A stretch of 64,000 bases of DNA from Aliivibrio sp. S4MY1 (lineage in GTDB: Bacteria; Pseudomonadota; Gammaproteobacteria; Enterobacterales; Vibrionaceae). Numbering within the stretch: position 1 is the first letter of the stretch; each line of letters begins with the position of its first letter. The position numbers were made by a program, and so were the translations under genes. Under the pieces are notes generated by a model. It searched no databases, was not told the DNA's origin, and saw only the letters and a program-made list of their open reading frames with translations. The stretch spans positions 1-64,000 of the forward strand of contig NZ_JARACP010000014.1 of the NCBI RefSeq assembly GCF_028765545.1. The letters run 5' to 3'. Below, piece after piece: positions 37,586 through 49,256 of this stretch.

Positions 37586-40500
37586 TTAATGAAGCTCTTC
37601 ATGTTTCTTCACTAAACCAAAGTCAGCTAAAATGGCGTAAGCCGCTGGTATCATAAACAACACCAATAAGGTTGAAGTAAAGATACCAAAGACAATCGAT
37701 ACAACTAAGGGTTGAATAACTTGCGCCTGCAAACTGGTTTCTAATAACAAGGGTAATAACCCTGCAGCCGTCGTAATTGAGGTTAAAAATACCGCCCTAA
37801 AACGCTCACGACTTGCTTTGACCACTGACTCATAAACGGAATCACCATCATCAACATGGTGGCGTATGTACTGCACCAATAAAATCGAATCATTGACCAC
37901 AATACCCGCTAAAGAAACAAACCCCATAATGCTTGGCATACTCAATGGATGACCTAATAAAACATGCCCCCATAACACGCCAATCAGCGCTAATGGTATC
38001 GCTAGCATCACCACAAACGGTTCTAAATAGCTTCTAAATTGGAAGCTGAGAATAACAAATACCCCAAACAGCCCAAGCATAAATCCAGTACCAATGGATT
38101 GTCCTGTTTCGGCCGAATCTTTCGCTTCACCCTCAAAATCAAAACGCAGTCCTGGGTATTTCTTTTTCAATTCTGGTGCGAGATCTTTTTTAAATTGATT
38201 CAGTATTTCTGTTGAGCTCACCTGAGATGCGTGAACATCACCAAAGACACTTAAGGTTCTTAACCCATTAATTCTCTGTATTCGCACATAATTTCTTTGA
38301 AAATCTAATGTTGCGATAGAGGCTAGAGGTATTTGGTCTCCCGTAGGCAAAATGATTGGGAAGTTCTCTAAAGTATGTAAATCACCTGCTTGTTGTTTAT
38401 TTAAACGAACTTCAATTTCAATGTTTTCAACACCTAATTGAATTTCATCTGCCGTTTGTCCAAAGTAAGCCGCACGTAATTGATTAGCAATCAGTTGACC
38501 CGTCACACCAAAAGCTTCAGCACCTGGGCGAAGTTTTATTAATACTTCTTCTTTCCCCATTCTCATGTCATCAAGCACGCCATAAACGCCTGCAAAATCA
38601 TTCAAATAGGCTTGAACTTCTAATGATGCTGACTTCAGTGTGTGTAAATCATCATCCATCATACGAATTTCAATCGCCCTTCCACCCGGTCCCATGGTTG
38701 GCTGCTTAAAAACCATAATTATTGGCTCCGCTAAATCTCCGACTTCTTTACGCCATGCATCAATAAAATCATCAATTAATGTGTTTCGTTTTTCAGCCCC
38801 TAATAAATCTAAACGAATTGTCGCTAAATGCGGGCCAGATTCATTAGCGTCGGCATTAGTATTAAATTGCTCGGTAATATGCTCAACTAATGGTGTGCCA
38901 CCTTCCTTTTCTTCACTCCATTGTTTATTCAATTTATTCGCTGCATTAACAATCTTATCTACGACTAATTCAGTTTGAGATAATGAAGATCCAGGGGGCA
39001 AAATAATACGTGCTTCGGCGATATCTCCATCTAACTCAGGAAAACCAACAAACTTTAACGCGCCACCAGATATCAAAGAAAAAGAAACCAATAGACTCGC
39101 AATAACGGCACCTAAAAACGCATAACGCCATTCCACTACTTTCGTTACCGCATTCACCAAGGTGGTATTTCTAAAGTGCTCAAAACGGTCCAATACTTTC
39201 TTTTTAAACCCAGTAATCGGCTTATCGTTTTTTGCTCTGTGTAATGAATGGCTTAAATGATTAGGTAAAATTAAAAATGCTTCAATAAGACTCAAGGAGA
39301 GCACTAAGATCAGAACCTGTGGAATAACCTTGAGTACCGCCCCCATCTCTCCTTGTAAAAACATCAAGCTACCAAAAATACAGACCGTCGTTAAAAAAGA
39401 AGATAAAACACCGGGAAAGACTTTTTTAACCCCGTTATACACCGCATCATCAATCTCTTGTCCTCTATCTAGATGAGAGGCGATGGATTCTGCAATCACA
39501 ATCGCATCATCCATCATAATCCCGATGGCCATTAATAAGGCAACAAGAGACATGATATTAATAGAGAGCCCTAAGCTTGCCATTAAGAACAGCCCACCTA
39601 AAAAAGCCACGGGCAAACCAGCAGCAACCCAGAAAGAATAGCGGAAAGTAAAAAACAGCCACATGGTTAAGAAAACAAGAATGATCCCCTGCCATCCGTT
39701 TTTTACCATCATGGTCAAACGATCCCAAAGCAGTGATGAGAGATCATTCGTCATCTCTAACGTCACACCATCGGGTGCGACTGATTGCTGATATTCAACA
39801 AATGCAGAAACACGATCTTTGATTCGCAGAGCATCGTCAGCTTTATTTTTACTGATCTTAAGTACCGCTGATGGCTTACCATCAAACAGTACTTTCTGTT
39901 CATCAAGTTCAAAACGATCCGTGATAGTGGCAATGTCTCCTAAGCGAAGTAATGCGCCATTCTCTGATGCCCCTATTACCGTTTTTGCTAATTCCTCAGG
40001 TGTGGTTTTTCTCTCATCAAAACGAATTAAAAAGTTCTTTTCTGGCGTTTCGATATTACCGCTAGGCAATTTAATGTTCTGTTGAGCTAATTGATTGGCA
40101 ATATCACTGACATTCAATCCCAACTGACGAATCGCACTTTCATCCAACTCCACTCGATATTGATGATCAGAAAAACCACTCACTTCAACGAGTGATACAT
40201 CGTAATCAAGTTTTAAGCTTTGTTTTAATTTCTCTGCGTATGCTTTTAATTCTGGCCATGTGGTATCTGCGGTAATCGCCACATCCACCACAGGTTCGTT
40301 CCAATCAAGTTCTTGAACAACTGGGGATTCAATCTCTTTTGGAAAGTCATTAATTGAGTCAATTTGAGTTTGTACATCCACCAACATTCGCCCGATATCG
40401 GCTTTTTCATTTAACTTAATAATCAGTCGAGCTGAGCCTTCTATCGCTTCACATTTGGTTTCTTCAATATTACCTAACCCATCAACCGCATCTTCCATAC

Positions 40501-40690
40501 GAATACAAATGCTCTCTTCCACCTCTTGCGGAGAAGCCCCTGGGTACACAACGCCAGCTAAAATATAAGGAGGACTAAATTCGGGAAATGTCTCTCGTTT
40601 TAATTGAGATAAAGAAACCAAACCAAGCAGCAATAAAGTGAGCATTAATAAGTTAGCTGCGGTTGGATGACGAGCAAAGAACTTGATCAT
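37586..40690 (-). CDS. RND-family efflux permease
   Basis: 1034-residue AcrB/MexB-like inner-membrane pump. Twelve helices, with two large periplasmic loops after helices 1 and 7. The proton-relay Asp pair lies in helix 4 (MAIGIMMDDAIVIAESI). Substrate cannot be predicted. Its ATG overlaps the adaptor stop by four bases (ATGA). No outer-membrane channel gene is adjacent, so it probably uses TolC. Confidence 0.93.
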   Translation of the reverse strand: MIKFFARHPTAANLLMLTLLLLGLVSLSQLKRETFPEFSPPYILAGVVYPGASPQEVEESICIRMEDAVDGLGNIEETKCEAIEGSARLIIKLNEKADIGRMLVDVQTQIDSINDFPKEIESPVVQELDWNEPVVDVAITADTTWPELKAYAEKLKQSLKLDYDVSLVEVSGFSDHQYRVELDESAIRQLGLNVSDIANQLAQQNIKLPSGNIETPEKNFLIRFDERKTTPEELAKTVIGASENGALLRLGDIATITDRFELDEQKVLFDGKPSAVLKISKNKADDALRIKDRVSAFVEYQQSVAPDGVTLEMTNDLSSLLWDRLTMMVKNGWQGIILVFLTMWLFFTFRYSFWVAAGLPVAFLGGLFLMASLGLSINIMSLVALLMAIGIMMDDAIVIAESIASHLDRGQEIDDAVYNGVKKVFPGVLSSFLTTVCIFGSLMFLQGEMGAVLKVIPQVLILVLSLSLIEAFLILPNHLSHSLHRAKNDKPITGFKKKVLDRFEHFRNTTLVNAVTKVVEWRYAFLGAVIASLLVSFSLISGGALKFVGFPELDGDIAEARIILPPGSSLSQTELVVDKIVNAANKLNKQWSEEKEGGTPLVEHITEQFNTNADANESGPHLATIRLDLLGAEKRNTLIDDFIDAWRKEVGDLAEPIIMVFKQPTMGPGGRAIEIRMMDDDLHTLKSASLEVQAYLNDFAGVYGVLDDMRMGKEEVLIKLRPGAEAFGVTGQLIANQLRAAYFGQTADEIQLGVENIEIEVRLNKQQAGDLHTLENFPIILPTGDQIPLASIATLDFQRNYVRIQRINGLRTLSVFGDVHASQVSSTEILNQFKKDLAPELKKKYPGLRFDFEGEAKDSAETGQSIGTGFMLGLFGVFVILSFQFRSYLEPFVVMLAIPLALIGVLWGHVLLGHPLSMPSIMGFVSLAGIVVNDSILLVQYIRHHVDDGDSVYESVVKASRERFRAVFLTSITTAAGLLPLLLETSLQAQVIQPLVVSIVFGIFTSTLLVLFMIPAAYAILADFGLVKKHEELH

Positions 40691-42006
40691 TGAACTGGCT
40701 CCTCATCATTATTTGATTTAGCCAAGCGCAATTGCATGCCATTAATCGCAGGAAGTAGATCATTTAAGATCAAACGATCATTACTCTTAATATCTCCAGT
40801 CACGACAACTTGGTTATTGCGTCGATAAACAATCTCAATCGGAAGGATAATTAATTTGTTATCTTGCCCTAATAAATAGATCTTATCGCCATGCAACGCA
40901 CTTTCAGGGATCACCCATTGTGCTGATGCCTCACCTTCGATCCTCGCTTTCACAAACATCCCATTCACTAATGGTGGTAATGAGTTGGGTTGAAAAGCAC
41001 GGTAGTTTTGATCTATTTCTAAAATGACGCCAACCGTCGCTTGATTTGGATCGACCGTTTCACTAATACGAGCGACTTTCGCTTCCCATTTAGCATCAAA
41101 GCGACCACTGCTTAATTCCACATTCGCCGTTAATGGTAATGAATCAATATTTGGCATGCCCTGTTCACTTACCTCAAAGGCTTTCACACTTTGAGCTAAT
41201 GTTTGCATGTCATGAATAGAGATTTGCGCTTCCATCTCCATGGTTTGAATTCCATGAGCAATGAACATGGTTTGCTGTAGATTAACCACTTGTTCTGCTT
41301 CAATGTCCACCTCAGAAATACGAACATCCGCTGGCAATATAATCGAAGTTTTTTCTAAAGAGCGTTGCGCTTCTTCTAATTTGGCTTGGTTTACCTTAAC
41401 CATTGCCGCGGCCACTTTTCTTTCATCAGGCAATAATAAGATCTGATTTTGAATATCTTGAACCACTTTTTGTTGTGCCAAATAAGACTGATTCTGCTGG
41501 TCTAAATCCGATTGAGATGTCAGGCCTTTTTTCTGAAGATTAACCTTACGGCTTAGCTCTTTCTTACTGATCGAAAGTCGATTCTTTTCTATTTTTAATG
41601 TGTTTCGAATGTTTTTTTCTTCTAAATCCACTTTTGCTAATTGAGTTTGGCTCGATCCTAAATCTGCTTCTGCTTGAGCGAGTTTCAACTCATAATCGAG
41701 TGGGTCTATTCGTAATACTTCAGTACCGGCTAATAAGATATTTCCTTTGTGTAATTCAGGGTGGCGATACACCACTTTACCGGATACTTCAGCAATGGCT
41801 TTCCATTCAAACTTCGGTCTAATTTTCCCGTAACCTATGACTTGAGGGGCAATGGATTTAGGTTCTAACATTTGGATATTGACAACTTTTGAACGGTCTT
41901 CAAGTGGTTTAGTTTCAGCATCTGGACGCAATTTCGTGATGGTAATAAGAATAATCACACCAACCGCTACAACTGGAAAAAAGAGGAATTTTTTATTTAT
42001 TTTCAT
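40687..42006 (-). CDS. RND efflux periplasmic adaptor (membrane fusion protein)
   Basis: 439 residues from the ATG at 42006, preferred over 42015 because the AGAAGAG site is 9 nt upstream of the former and would overlap the latter. One N-terminal membrane segment (about 6-24), a barrel-sandwich/lipoyl domain (AIAEVSGKVVYRHPELHKG), a coiled-coil hairpin of about 100 residues and a C-terminal beta-barrel region. Tethers the pump to an outer-membrane channel. Divergent from the leu operon. Confidence 0.88.
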   Translation of the reverse strand: MKINKKFLFFPVVAVGVIILITITKLRPDAETKPLEDRSKVVNIQMLEPKSIAPQVIGYGKIRPKFEWKAIAEVSGKVVYRHPELHKGNILLAGTEVLRIDPLDYELKLAQAEADLGSSQTQLAKVDLEEKNIRNTLKIEKNRLSISKKELSRKVNLQKKGLTSQSDLDQQNQSYLAQQKVVQDIQNQILLLPDERKVAAAMVKVNQAKLEEAQRSLEKTSIILPADVRISEVDIEAEQVVNLQQTMFIAHGIQTMEMEAQISIHDMQTLAQSVKAFEVSEQGMPNIDSLPLTANVELSSGRFDAKWEAKVARISETVDPNQATVGVILEIDQNYRAFQPNSLPPLVNGMFVKARIEGEASAQWVIPESALHGDKIYLLGQDNKLIILPIEIVYRRNNQVVVTGDIKSNDRLILNDLLPAINGMQLRLAKSNNDEEPVQ

Positions 42007-42192
42007 TATGTGCATCTCTTCTGTTTACTTAACGTCACGCCAGATAAAAGCTAGATAGTTATTAATTGTACTATTAAGAATTAAAAATACGCTCACCTTT
42101 GTATAAAAACGCATCATAGCAATCGTTTTTCTTCTCTTTTTTAACATTTAATCAAAAAAACATCCATATAAGGTAAAAACATCATTTAAAGG

Positions 42193-42221
42193 TTGACGAT
42201 ATTAGCTAAGTACGATATTAA
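42193..42221 (+). promoter_or_regulatory. leu operon promoter
   Basis: TTGACG (42193-42198), 17-bp spacer, TATTAA (42216-42221). It lies 33 bp before the leader-peptide ATG, so the transcript would include the whole attenuator. Confidence 0.62.
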
Positions 42222-42254
42222 TTTGTTAATTATTTTTTATGGATTGTGTTTCAA

Positions 42255-42317
42255 ATGAAAACAGTATCTTCTTTTGCTTTAAACCTCCTCATTATCGTGA
42301 ACATCTCACGCGGGTAG
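42255..42317 (+). CDS. leuL: leu leader peptide
   Basis: 20-residue peptide MKTVSSFALNLLIIVNISRG. A cluster of branched-chain codons sits at residues 9-15 (Leu-Asn-Leu-Leu-Ile-Ile-Val); the leucines use tta, ctc and ctc. It precedes a terminator that lies 49 bp before leuA. Function: ribosome stalling at the Leu codons when charged tRNA-Leu is scarce prevents termination. The ribosome site is weak. Name by analogy with enterobacterial leuL, although the sequence differs. Confidence 0.75.
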   Translation: MKTVSSFALNLLIIVNISRG

Positions 42318-42380
42318 GTTATGGACCAAAAGAAACCATAAACCAAATTTTAAAACCCGCTAACCATGGCGGGTTTTTTT
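42310..42380 (+). promoter_or_regulatory. leu attenuator: antiterminator and terminator
   Basis: The terminator stem is 42352-42360 with 42369-42377 (nine pairs, 8-nt loop), followed by a T-run to 42380. The word gcgggt at 42310-42315 can instead pair with acccgc at 42355-42360, the left arm of that stem. It overlaps the last codons and stop of the leader peptide. A ribosome finishing the leader masks it, so the terminator forms; a ribosome stalled at the Leu codons leaves it free, so the antiterminator forms. Confidence 0.78.
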
Positions 42381-42428
42381 ATGGATATCCGTCATCAAGG
42401 CAAATGACAAACACAAGGAAGCAAGCCC

Positions 42429-43976
42429 ATGAGCGATCAAGTCATTATCTTCGACACCACCCTACGTGATGGCGAACAAGCACTATCAGCAAGTTTAACC
42501 GTAAAAGAAAAATTGCAGATTGCGTACGCACTTGAACGCCTAGGTGTTGATGTAATTGAAGCTGGCTTCCCTGTCTCTTCCCCTGGTGATTTTGAATCAG
42601 TACAAACCATTGCAAAACACATTAAAAATAGCCGAATTTGTGGTCTAGCTCGTGCTGTCCCTAAAGATATTGATGCAGCAGCTGAAGCGTTAAAAGTCGC
42701 AGAAGCGTTCCGAATTCATACCTTTATTTCTACTTCGACCGTTCACGTTCAAGATAAATTGCGCCGTAGCTACGATGATGTGGTTGAAATGGGTGTAAAA
42801 GCGGTTAAACACGCACGTAAATACACCGATGATGTAGAGTTTTCTTGTGAAGATGCTGGCCGCACTCCAATTGATAACCTTTGCCGTATGGTTGAAGCTG
42901 CAATCAATGCCGGTGCGAATACTATCAATATTCCAGACACGGTTGGTTACACCATTCCAGGTGAATTTGGTGGCATTGTTCAGCAATTATTTAACCGTGT
43001 TCCAAACATTGATAAAGCTATCATCTCTGTTCATTGTCATGATGATTTAGGGATGTCAGTTGCCAACTCTATTGCTGCGGTTCAAGCGGGGGCTCGCCAA
43101 GTTGAAGGGACAATTAATGGTATTGGTGAGCGTGCAGGTAACTGTTCTCTAGAAGAAATTGCGATGATTCTACAGACTCGTTCAGAATATCTAGGCGTTC
43201 ATACGGGTCTTAAAAACGATGAGATCCACCGTACCAGTAAATTGGTAAGTCAGCTGTGTAATATGCCAATTCAAAGCAATAAAGCTATCGTAGGCGCAAA
43301 CGCCTTTAGCCACTCTTCTGGTATTCACCAAGATGGCATGCTTAAGAATAAAAATACCTATGAGATCATGACACCTGAGTCTATCGGTCTTAAAAACAAA
43401 GCGTTAAACCTAACCAGTCGTTCAGGCCGTGCTGCGGTTAAGAGCCACATGGATGCTATGGGCTATAAAGAAGACGAATATAACCTAGACACGCTATATG
43501 CTGACTTTGTGAAGCTAGCGGATCGTAAAGGCCAAGTCTTTGATTACGATTTAGAAGCGTTAATGCATTTTGCTAACTTACGAGATGAGGATGACTTCTA
43601 TAAGTTGAATTACCTAAGCGTTCAATCTGGCAGCGTAATGGCGACAACTAGTATCAAACTACTTTGTGGTGATGAAGAAAAATGTGAAGCCGCTGTCGGT
43701 AATGGTCCTGTTGATGCCCTTTACCAATGTATCTACAAACTAACAGGCTATGAGATTGTTCTAGATAAGTTTGATTTAACTGCAAAAGGCGAAGGTGAAG
43801 ATGGTTTAGGTCAGGCTGATATTATTGCCAATTACAAAGGCCGAAAATATCACGGTACAGGTTTAGCGACCGATATTATCGAAGCCTCTGGTCAGGCATT
43901 ACTTCACGTAATTAATAGCATTCATCGTGCAGATCAAATTGCTGAAATTAAGCAAAAGAAAGTAGCTACGGTTTAA
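42429..43976 (+). CDS. leuA: 2-isopropylmalate synthase LeuA
   Basis: 515 residues, committed step of leucine synthesis (acetyl-CoA plus 2-ketoisovalerate). DxxxRDGEQ motif near the N-terminus ([15 protein letters not shown]), [12 protein letters not shown] metal-ligand segment, [13 protein letters not shown], and a C-terminal regulatory domain (from about 390) for leucine feedback inhibition. First structural gene of leuABCD. Confidence 0.97.
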   Translation: MSDQVIIFDTTLRDGEQALSASLTVKEKLQIAYALERLGVDVIEAGFPVSSPGDFESVQTIAKHIKNSRICGLARAVPKDIDAAAEALKVAEAFRIHTFISTSTVHVQDKLRRSYDDVVEMGVKAVKHARKYTDDVEFSCEDAGRTPIDNLCRMVEAAINAGANTINIPDTVGYTIPGEFGGIVQQLFNRVPNIDKAIISVHCHDDLGMSVANSIAAVQAGARQVEGTINGIGERAGNCSLEEIAMILQTRSEYLGVHTGLKNDEIHRTSKLVSQLCNMPIQSNKAIVGANAFSHSSGIHQDGMLKNKNTYEIMTPESIGLKNKALNLTSRSGRAAVKSHMDAMGYKEDEYNLDTLYADFVKLADRKGQVFDYDLEALMHFANLRDEDDFYKLNYLSVQSGSVMATTSIKLLCGDEEKCEAAVGNGPVDALYQCIYKLTGYEIVLDKFDLTAKGEGEDGLGQADIIANYKGRKYHGTGLATDIIEASGQALLHVINSIHRADQIAEIKQKKVATV

Positions 43977-43996
43977 AAAAGCCGAAACAAATTTTA

Positions 43997-44025
43997 AATC
44001 AGAGAAGTATAGGCCTTCTCTGATT
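43997..44025 (+). other. Hairpin between leuA and leuB
   Basis: Perfect 11-bp stem (43997-44007 with 44015-44025), 7-nt loop and no T-run. It sits inside the operon after the leuA stop and may stabilise the 3' end of leuA mRNA or partly terminate. Confidence 0.5.
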
Positions 44026-44050
44026 AAGCAAATTAAATAGAAAAGATTAA

Positions 44051-45151
<1,101 letters not shown>

Positions 45152-45166
45152 TTCAAGGAAGAAGCA

Positions 45167-46582
45167 ATGTCTAACGCAAAAACATTATACGAAAAAATTT
45201 ACGATGCCCATGTTGCTGTAGCGGCAGAAGGCGAAAACCCAATTTTATACATCGACCGCCATTTGGTTCATGAAGTGACATCACCACAAGCGTTTGATGG
45301 CCTACGTGAAAAAGGACGTAAAGTTCGCCAAGTAGGTAAAACCTTCGCAACGATGGATCACAACGTTTCAACACAAACCAAAGACATTAATGCCTCTGGT
45401 GAAATGGCTCGAATCCAAATGGAGACGCTATCAAAAAACTGTGAAGAGTTTGGCGTTACCCTTTACGATCTAAACCATAAATATCAAGGTATTGTTCATG
45501 TTATGGGCCCAGAACTTGGTATTACCTTACCAGGTATGACGATTGTGTGTGGTGATTCACACACTGCAACTCACGGCGCATTTGGTTCATTAGCTTTTGG
45601 TATCGGTACCTCTGAAGTTGAGCACGTATTAGCGACACAAACGCTAAAACAAGCACGTGCTAAAACCATGAAAATCGAAGTTAAAGGCAAAGTAGCCGAA
45701 GGCATTACCGCTAAAGACATCGTTCTTGCGATCATAGGTAAAACAACGGCTGCTGGTGGTACTGGTTATGTGGTTGAATTCTGTGGTGAAGCGATTACCG
45801 ACCTTACGATGGAAGGTCGTATGACGGTATGTAACATGGCGATCGAATTAGGCGCTAAAGCAGGTCTTATCGCACCTGACCAAACAACATTTGATTATAT
45901 TACTGGACGTAAATTCTCACCACAGGGTGCAGATTTAGACGCCGCTATCGACTACTGGTCATCATTGAAAACTGATGATAATGCTGAGTTTGATGCCGTA
46001 GTAACACTTGAAGCCTCTGAAATTAAACCGCAAGTCACTTGGGGTACAAACCCAGGGCAAGTGATCGCAGTAGACGCTCCAATCCCTGCACCAGAGAGTT
46101 TTTCTGACCCTGTAGAAAAAGCATCTGCTGAAAAAGCCTTAGCTTACATGGGACTTGAAGCTGGAAAATCCCTGTCTGATTACAATGTTGATAAAGTATT
46201 TGTTGGTTCTTGTACTAATTCACGTATCGAAGACATGCGTGCTGCGGCTGCGGTAGCAAAAGGTAATAAAGTGGCATCTCATGTTCAAGCCTTGATTGTT
46301 CCTGGCTCTGAGCAAGTAAAAGCACAAGCAGAAAAAGAAGGTCTGGATGTGATCTTTAAAGAAGCGGGTTTTGAATGGCGCCTACCGGGTTGCTCTATGT
46401 GCCTTGCAATGAACAACGACCGTCTAGGTCCGCAAGAACGCTGTGCGTCAACATCAAACCGTAACTTTGAAGGTCGCCAAGGCCGTGATGGTCGAACTCA
46501 CCTAGTGAGTCCTGCAATGGCTGCTGCAGCTGCAATTGCGGGTCACTTTGTTGATATTCGTACCATTACAGAACAAGCATAA
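45167..46582 (+). CDS. leuC: 3-isopropylmalate dehydratase large subunit LeuC
   Basis: 471-residue aconitase-family subunit. 4Fe-4S ligands are in [13 protein letters not shown] and [10 protein letters not shown]. It isomerises 2- to 3-isopropylmalate together with LeuD. Operon gene three of four, 12 bp before leuD. Confidence 0.97.
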   Translation: MSNAKTLYEKIYDAHVAVAAEGENPILYIDRHLVHEVTSPQAFDGLREKGRKVRQVGKTFATMDHNVSTQTKDINASGEMARIQMETLSKNCEEFGVTLYDLNHKYQGIVHVMGPELGITLPGMTIVCGDSHTATHGAFGSLAFGIGTSEVEHVLATQTLKQARAKTMKIEVKGKVAEGITAKDIVLAIIGKTTAAGGTGYVVEFCGEAITDLTMEGRMTVCNMAIELGAKAGLIAPDQTTFDYITGRKFSPQGADLDAAIDYWSSLKTDDNAEFDAVVTLEASEIKPQVTWGTNPGQVIAVDAPIPAPESFSDPVEKASAEKALAYMGLEAGKSLSDYNVDKVFVGSCTNSRIEDMRAAAAVAKGNKVASHVQALIVPGSEQVKAQAEKEGLDVIFKEAGFEWRLPGCSMCLAMNNDRLGPQERCASTSNRNFEGRQGRDGRTHLVSPAMAAAAAIAGHFVDIRTITEQA

Positions 46583-46594
46583 AAGGAATTTACT

Positions 46595-47197
46595 ATGTCA
46601 GGTTTTAAGCAACATACAGGTCTAGTCGTTCCTTTAGATACGGCGAATATTGATACCGATGCCATTATACCAAAGCAGTTTCTACAAAAAGTAAATCGCA
46701 TTGGTTTTGGTAAACACCTATTTCACGATTGGCGTTTTCTTGATGATGCTGGTGAGCAACCCAATCCAGAATTTGTCATGAACACACCGCGCTATCAAGG
46801 CGCTAGTATTCTGCTTGCTCGTGAAAACTTCGGTTGTGGTTCTTCTCGTGAACACGCACCTTGGGCGTTAGCTGATTACGGCATCCAAGTGATGATCGCA
46901 CCAAGCTTTGCTGATATTTTTTATGGCAACTCAATCAATAACCAAATGGTTCCAGTTCGCCTGACCGAATCTGAAGTTGATGAAATATTTCAGTTCGTTG
47001 AAGCGAATGAAGGCGCTGAGGTTACTGTGGATTTAGAAGCGATGTTAGTGACTGCTAACAATAAACAGTATTCTTTTGAAATTGATGAGTTTCGTCGTCA
47101 TTGTTTATTAAATGGTTTAGATAATATCGGACTGACACTGCAACACGCCGATAAAATTTCAGAGTATGAAGCGAAGATCCCGAGTTTCTTAAAATAA
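46595..47197 (+). CDS. leuD: 3-isopropylmalate dehydratase small subunit LeuD
   Basis: 200-residue swivel-domain partner of LeuC. Motifs: [16 protein letters not shown] near the N-terminus and the substrate-binding [15 protein letters not shown]. Ends the leuABCD operon; a strong terminator follows. Confidence 0.97.
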   Translation: MSGFKQHTGLVVPLDTANIDTDAIIPKQFLQKVNRIGFGKHLFHDWRFLDDAGEQPNPEFVMNTPRYQGASILLARENFGCGSSREHAPWALADYGIQVMIAPSFADIFYGNSINNQMVPVRLTESEVDEIFQFVEANEGAEVTVDLEAMLVTANNKQYSFEIDEFRRHCLLNGLDNIGLTLQHADKISEYEAKIPSFLK

Positions 47198-47225
47198 GAT
47201 TCAGGCTTCGTATTCAGGAAATGTT

Positions 47226-47258
47226 AGAGGTTGATATGAACGTATCAACCTCTTTTTT
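47226..47258 (+). terminator. leuD terminator
   Basis: 11-bp stem (47226-47236 with 47243-47253), 6-nt loop and T-run. Shares the stem word with the cheX terminator at 30913. Confidence 0.92.
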
Positions 47259-47323
47259 GTCTATAGAATAGTGTCACCTATAATCACATATCACTAAACC
47301 AAAACAAAAGTCAGGTATCTTTT

Positions 47324-48103
47324 ATGAAAATCCTTATTTCCTCGTTACTTTTGCTTTTCTCATTCAGTACGTTCGCTGCACCAAAATCTGAACTCTGGGA
47401 TTATTGGAATGTAAGTAATGAACAAAACGCCACCACCATCTCTCACCAGTATTGGCAACAAACCTTAGATAAATACCTCATGACTAAGGGGGAATTCACG
47501 CTTTTTGACTATGCTAACGTCACCGATGCTGATGAGCGAACTCTTAACAGCTATTTACGTCAAATGAGTCGTATTGATCCGAGAGAATATAAAAAAGCAG
47601 AGCAATACGCTTATTGGGTCAACCTTTACAATGCAATCACTGTAAAAATTATTTTAGATAATTACCCTATCAAATCGATTACTAAATTAGGAGGGCTATT
47701 TAGCTTCGGACCTTGGGATGAAGAAGTTATTATAGTGGCAGGAAAAGCTCTTACTCTTAATGATATCGAACATCGAATTTTAAGACCAATATGGAATGAT
47801 CCTAGAACCCATTATGCGGTGAACTGCGCAAGCTTAGGTTACCCTAACTTACAATCAAAAGCCTTCACCGCTAGAAACAGCGATAAATTATTAGATAAAG
47901 CGGCAACCGAATTCATTAACAGTAACAAGGGTGTATTGATTCGAGAAGATAAAGTCCAACTATCCTCTATTTATGATTGGTTCGCTGTTGATTTTGGTAA
48001 TCAAGCACAGCTTTTTAAGCACCTAAAAAAATATCGCCCAGAATTAAAATCATTCAAAGGCGATATTCGCTATGACTACGACTGGTCATTGAATAAACAA
48101 TAA
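47324..48103 (+). CDS. DUF547 family exported protein
   Basis: 259 residues with a signal peptide of about 18 residues (ends TFAA). DUF547 landmarks: QYAYWVNLYNAITVKIILDNYP, the cysteine-containing HYAVNCASLGYPNL and a C-terminal YDWSL region. The conserved Cys with nearby His/Asn residues suggests a papain-like fold, but no activity is established. Convergent with djlA, 14 bp apart. Confidence 0.82.
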   Translation: MKILISSLLLLFSFSTFAAPKSELWDYWNVSNEQNATTISHQYWQQTLDKYLMTKGEFTLFDYANVTDADERTLNSYLRQMSRIDPREYKKAEQYAYWVNLYNAITVKIILDNYPIKSITKLGGLFSFGPWDEEVIIVAGKALTLNDIEHRILRPIWNDPRTHYAVNCASLGYPNLQSKAFTARNSDKLLDKAATEFINSNKGVLIREDKVQLSSIYDWFAVDFGNQAQLFKHLKKYRPELKSFKGDIRYDYDWSLNKQ

Positions 48104-48112
48104 AAAATGCAG

Positions 48113-48130
48113 AGGGATTACTTAATCCCT
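48113..48130. terminator. Possible bidirectional terminator DUF547/djlA
   Basis: 7-bp stem (48113-48119 with 48124-48130) that includes the djlA stop codon. A T-run (AAAAAA on the plus strand) begins a few bases beyond, on the djlA side. Confidence 0.42.
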
Positions 48131-48966
48131 TTGGCCTTTTTAATTAAGTCATAAGCGCCTTGGATCTCTTGCGCTTTTTCTTTTGCCATTTCCATCATTT
48201 CTGGTGGCAGACCTTTTGCCACCAACTTATCTGGGTGATGCTCATTCATTAATTTACGATGGGCACGCTTAATTGTTTTAGCATCAGCATCTTCATTAAT
48301 ACCTAACAAATTATAAGCATCTTTTAGTTGATCAGCTGAACTGGCTTGCTGCCATTGACCATGATTTTGTTGTGAGCCGCCTTGCCCAGAGAAACCACCA
48401 CTGCGCTGAAAACGAAAAGCCGCTTCTTGCATTTTTAAACGTTTTTCAAGCTGTGCAGCACTAAAACCAAGTTCTTCAGCAACAATGTGTAAAATATCAC
48501 GTTCACTTGGGTGAATATCACCATCCGCAATGGCTGATGCTATTTGTAACTCTAAAAAGAATTGCAATAAATCATAGCGACCACCCGTAATTGAGCGGAT
48601 TTTCTGTAAAGTTTCACGTAATGGAAAATCATTTTCTTTACCTTCTCTAAACGCTTCTTGAGCTTCTTTTTTCTGCTCGCCGCTTAGATTCATGCGATCC
48701 ATCATCATTGATGCTAATTGGATTTCTTGTGCTGTTACCTGCCCTTTCGCTTTCGCTATATGTCCCATAACGGCAAAAGCGGCATGAAAAAATTCAGCCT
48801 GTCTCTCTGTTTGAGATGCGCCACCAGTTTGGAAGGTAAATCCACTGCTTGCCATGCGTTTTGCTTTATCAAATTGGTGTCCAATAAAGATCCCTAATGC
48901 AGCGCCAAAAAAGCCACCAAATAAGAAACCAAAAAAACCACCTAATATTTTGCCAAATATTTGCAT
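48118..48966 (-). CDS. djlA: Co-chaperone DjlA
   Basis: 282 residues from the ATG at 48966 (GGA lies upstream; the earlier TTG at 48978 would sit on that site). Glycine-rich N-terminal membrane segment (about 4-28), a TerB-like central domain, and a C-terminal J domain with the HPD tripeptide (NEHHPDKLVAKG). Inner-membrane DnaK co-chaperone linked to envelope stress and capsule control in E. coli. Divergent from lptD, the same neighbour as in E. coli. Confidence 0.93.
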   Translation of the reverse strand: MQIFGKILGGFFGFLFGGFFGAALGIFIGHQFDKAKRMASSGFTFQTGGASQTERQAEFFHAAFAVMGHIAKAKGQVTAQEIQLASMMMDRMNLSGEQKKEAQEAFREGKENDFPLRETLQKIRSITGGRYDLLQFFLELQIASAIADGDIHPSERDILHIVAEELGFSAAQLEKRLKMQEAAFRFQRSGGFSGQGGSQQNHGQWQQASSADQLKDAYNLLGINEDADAKTIKRAHRKLMNEHHPDKLVAKGLPPEMMEMAKEKAQEIQGAYDLIKKAKGIK

Positions 48967-49159
48967 TTTATATTCCAATTATTGAATTATTCTATTTTTA
49001 CTCGGTCACATAATTCTACTTAACCACATAACGGGCAAACGCAGCCTCTTACTTTGCAGCCAAGCAACATCAAGATACAGGATTCAGGGTATCATCAACA
49101 GAAGCAATTGCAGAAAAATAACTGAATTGAATGAGATGATAGCCGCATCTTAAGGTGGT

Positions 49160-49187
49160 TTGGGCATAGCTTTTGCTTTATTATAAA
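49160..49187 (+). promoter_or_regulatory. Candidate lptD promoter
   Basis: TTGGGC (49160-49165), 16-bp spacer, TATAAA (49182-49187), about 70 bp before lptD. The -35 is imperfect. I see no sigma-E-type sequence in the gap. Confidence 0.32.
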
Positions 49188-49256
49188 GAAGTGACTCTGT
49201 CTAATATCATTGAGTATATCAGCGGATTAATATAACGAACAGGAACGTCTATCTCG

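Noticed and set aside
42239-42469. 76-codon ORF across the leu leader and leuA start
   Set aside because: Runs through the terminator hairpin and into leuA in another frame; the 20-residue leader at 42255 explains the region better.
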